Shown here one piece after another: positions 5,239-6,967 of a stretch of DNA of 6,967 bases. Location: assembly GCA_026785795.1 (NCBI GenBank), contig JAJAZJ010000238.1, positions 1 through 6,967 on the forward strand. The letters are read 5' to 3'. How positions within the stretch are numbered: the stretch's first letter is position 1; every line of letters starts with the position of its first letter. Source of the stretch: Pseudoxanthomonas sp. GTDB taxonomy: Bacteria > Pseudomonadota > Gammaproteobacteria > Xanthomonadales > Xanthomonadaceae. The position numbers and the translations under genes are program-made. The notes beneath the pieces are model-generated. The model worked only from the letters and a program-made list of their open reading frames with translations, was not told where the DNA came from and searched no databases.

Positions 5239-6967
5239 ATGAATTCAGGTCTGATCCTCGTTTTCCTCATGGCCGGCCTGCTGACGGCCTGCGCCAGCGC
5301 ACCGGCGCCGGACATCCGGCGCGGGATGCCGCCGCCCGACGGCAGCGTGGTCGTTGGCGCGCAGACTTCGGCACTCACTCCCACCGAGCTCCCCGCCGCT
5401 GGGCCGCAGGCGGCGGTCCGTCGCGGCAGCGGGCAAATGATCAACCGCAGCGCCGCCGCGGCGCCGATGCCGGCACTGGCGGGTGCGACCAGTGGCCTGG
5501 CCACGTTCAACTTCGAAGGCGAGTCGGTGCACGCCGTGGTCAAGGCCATTCTGGGCGACATGCTGGGGCAGAACTACGTGATCGCACCGGAGGTGCAGGG
5601 CACGGTGACACTGGGAACGCCGAAACCCGTCTCCGCCTCTGAAGCGCTTAGCCTCCTGGAGATGGTGCTGGGCTGGAACAACGCGCGCATGGTTTTCAGC
5701 GGCGGCCGCTACAACATCGTGCCCGCGGACCGCGCGCTGGCCGGTAACCTTACTCCGCGCACGGGTTCGGCGGCGGGAGCCCGTGGCTACGAGGTGCGGG
5801 TGGTGCCCCTGCGCTTCATTTCAGCCAGCGAAATGAAGAAGGTGCTCGAGCCCTATGCGCGCCCCAACGCCATTGTCGGGATAGATTCCTCGCGCAACGT
5901 GATCACCTTGGCAGGCAGCCGCACCGAGCTGGAGAACTACCTGCGCACCGTAGAGATCTTCGACGTGGACTGGTTGGCGGGTATGTCGGTTGGGGTGTTT
6001 CCGCTGCGCACCGGCCGCGCCAATCGCGCGGTGGCCGACCTGGAAAAAGTGTTTGGCGAGCGCAGCGACACGCCCAGCGCGGGGATGTTCCGCTTCATGC
6101 CGCTGGAAGCGGCCAACGCAGTCATGGTCATCACCCCGCAGGCCGCTTACCTGGACGACATCCAGGACTGGCTGGAGCGCGTCGACGGCGCTGGCGAGGG
6201 GTCGCAGCTGTTTTCCTACGAACTCAAATACATCAAGGCCAAGGACTTGGCCGCCCGGCTCGGTGAGGTGTTCGGTTCAAGCGTCGGCAATCGCCAGGCC
6301 GGTGGCAATGCCTCGGTCTCGCTGATGCCGGGTGCAGAACCAGTGCAGATGCGCGGTGGTGGGCTTGATAGCAATACCAACACCATGGACTTCGGCGGCG
6401 CCGGCAATGACAGCGCGTCCGGCGGCGGCCTGGGGCAGGGCAGCATGGATCTGGATGTGCGCGGCAGTGGCGGCAGCGGCAGCGTCGCCCTGGAGGTGGA
6501 AGGTGAGCGGGTAGGCGTTTCCGCGGTCGACGAAACCAATACCCTGCTGGTGCGGGCCAACGGACGTGCCTGGCAGTCCATCCGCGAAGTGGTCGAGAAA
6601 CTCGACGTCATGCCGCTGCAGGTGCATATCGAGGCGCAGATCGCCGAGGTCACCCTGACCGGCGAGCTGAGTTACGGGGTTAGCTGGTTCTTCGGCCAGA
6701 CCGTGACCGACGTGGGGCTGCCGCGACTGCCCGGCTCCTGGACCGGCGCCGGCGGCAACGTCACCGGCGTGCCGATCACCGGCTTGAGCACCGGGCTTGC
6801 GTATACGTTCCTGGGGCGCGACGCGGCGGCCATCATCACCGCGCTGGACGAGGTCACCGACGTGCGCATGCTGACGACGCCATCGATCTTCGTGCGCAAC
6901 AATGCGGTCGGCGAGCTTAATGTCGGCAAGGAAATCCCGATTTCCTCGGTGACGGTCAATCCCGGCC
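5239..6967 (+). CDS. gspD: Type II secretion outer-membrane secretin GspD (XpsD), C-terminus beyond window
   Basis: XpsD forms the multimeric outer-membrane channel. About 576 codons are visible, with no in-frame stop to the right edge, of roughly 750 expected. The first 18 residues are a lipoprotein signal ending LLTAC, so Cys18 would be lipidated; the +2 Ala favours outer-membrane sorting. A low-complexity linker (19 to about 87) leads to N0 (about 88-165, FNFEGESVHAVVKAILGDML), N1 (about 184-247, YEVRVVPLRFISASEMKKVL), N2 (about 249-316, PLRTGRANRAVADLEKVFGE) and N3 (about 323-455). N3 is split by a Gly/Ser/Asp-rich insertion (about 348-412). The secretin core begins at PLQVHIEAQIAEV (458 on), and the TTPSIFVRNNAVGELNVGKE signature (545-564) is present. 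The missing end should hold the rest of the barrel. A weak AGAG at 5228-5231 precedes the ATG by seven bases. Confidence 0.94.
   Translation, partial: MNSGLILVFLMAGLLTACASAPAPDIRRGMPPPDGSVVVGAQTSALTPTELPAAGPQAAVRRGSGQMINRSAAAAPMPALAGATSGLATFNFEGESVHAVVKAILGDMLGQNYVIAPEVQGTVTLGTPKPVSASEALSLLEMVLGWNNARMVFSGGRYNIVPADRALAGNLTPRTGSAAGARGYEVRVVPLRFISASEMKKVLEPYARPNAIVGIDSSRNVITLAGSRTELENYLRTVEIFDVDWLAGMSVGVFPLRTGRANRAVADLEKVFGERSDTPSAGMFRFMPLEAANAVMVITPQAAYLDDIQDWLERVDGAGEGSQLFSYELKYIKAKDLAARLGEVFGSSVGNRQAGGNASVSLMPGAEPVQMRGGGLDSNTNTMDFGGAGNDSASGGGLGQGSMDLDVRGSGGSGSVALEVEGERVGVSAVDETNTLLVRANGRAWQSIREVVEKLDVMPLQVHIEAQIAEVTLTGELSYGVSWFFGQTVTDVGLPRLPGSWTGAGGNVTGVPITGLSTGLAYTFLGRDAAAIITALDEVTDVRMLTTPSIFVRNNAVGELNVGKEIPISSVTVNPG
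6280..6474 (+). other. Gly/Ser/Asn-rich insertion within the N3 domain of the secretin
   Basis: Between the first N3 helix (KDLAARLGEVFG) and its last strands (VSAVDETNTLLVRA), GspD carries about 65 residues rich in Gly, Ser, Asn and Asp, ending in a run of alternating Gly/Ser (DVRGSGGSGSV). N3 domains of other secretins have a short loop here, often with Gly/Ser and constriction-related variation. The segment is probably disordered and faces the channel lumen, by inference from secretin structures. Confidence 0.6.

Noticed and set aside
4650..5561. A 303-codon minus-strand reading frame opposite xpsN and xpsD
   Set aside because: It crosses two well-supported genes, its Ala/Ser/Arg-rich product shows no recognisable domain, and long antisense frames are common in GC-rich DNA.

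Overview
The window is a stretch of a Xanthomonadaceae-type (Xanthomonas, Stenotrophomonas, Pseudoxanthomonas, Luteimonas or relatives) type II secretion (T2SS) operon of the Xps class. The genes are all on the + strand in the order G-H-I-J-K-L-M-N-D. The assignment rests on three things: the high GC content with strong G/C at third codon positions; the secretin gene placed last, after an 'N' gene, where most proteobacterial gsp operons begin C-D-E; and protein lengths (H 168, I 144, J 215, K 284, L 378, M 220, N 270 residues) close to those I recall for XpsH to XpsN. The genus cannot be settled from reading alone.

Layout. Positions 1 to about 105 do not belong to the operon. On the minus strand they read as a piece of a histidine kinase ATP-binding domain with a clear DTGPGI G1 box. 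About 109-210 is the C-terminal tail of the major pseudopilin GspG, so GspG is cut off abruptly inside the window. Then follow the minor pseudopilins H (219-725), I (722-1156), J (1153-1800) and K (1797-2651). After them come the inner-membrane platform proteins L (2648-3784) and M (3765-4427), the GspC-like coupling protein XpsN (4417-5229), and the secretin XpsD (5239 to the right edge, about 576 of an expected 750-odd residues).

How they work together. The H/I/J/K minor pseudopilins form the tip of the periplasmic pseudopilus whose shaft is GspG. L and M anchor the assembly ATPase GspE and the platform protein GspF (both expected upstream, outside the window). XpsN bridges the L/M platform to the XpsD outer-membrane channel, through which folded exoproteins leave. 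The genes are packed as one translationally coupled unit: four consecutive 4-base stop/start overlaps (H/I, I/J, J/K, K/L), then 20-base (L/M) and 11-base (M/N) overlaps, and only 9 bases between N and D. I see no internal promoter or terminator and no RNA gene, CRISPR array or mobile element. No stretch of the window beyond about 110 bases lacks a plausible gene.

This is a known machine, not a new system. The most unusual signal is the left-edge junction between an antisense histidine kinase fragment and the gspG tail, which is either an assembly or cloning chimera or a genuine rearrangement that broke gspG. Smaller points of interest are the glycine/serine-rich insertion in the secretin N3 domain, the lipoprotein form of the secretin, the XpsN protein that ends in a coiled coil with no PDZ domain, and two perfect short hairpins inside gspK and gspL.
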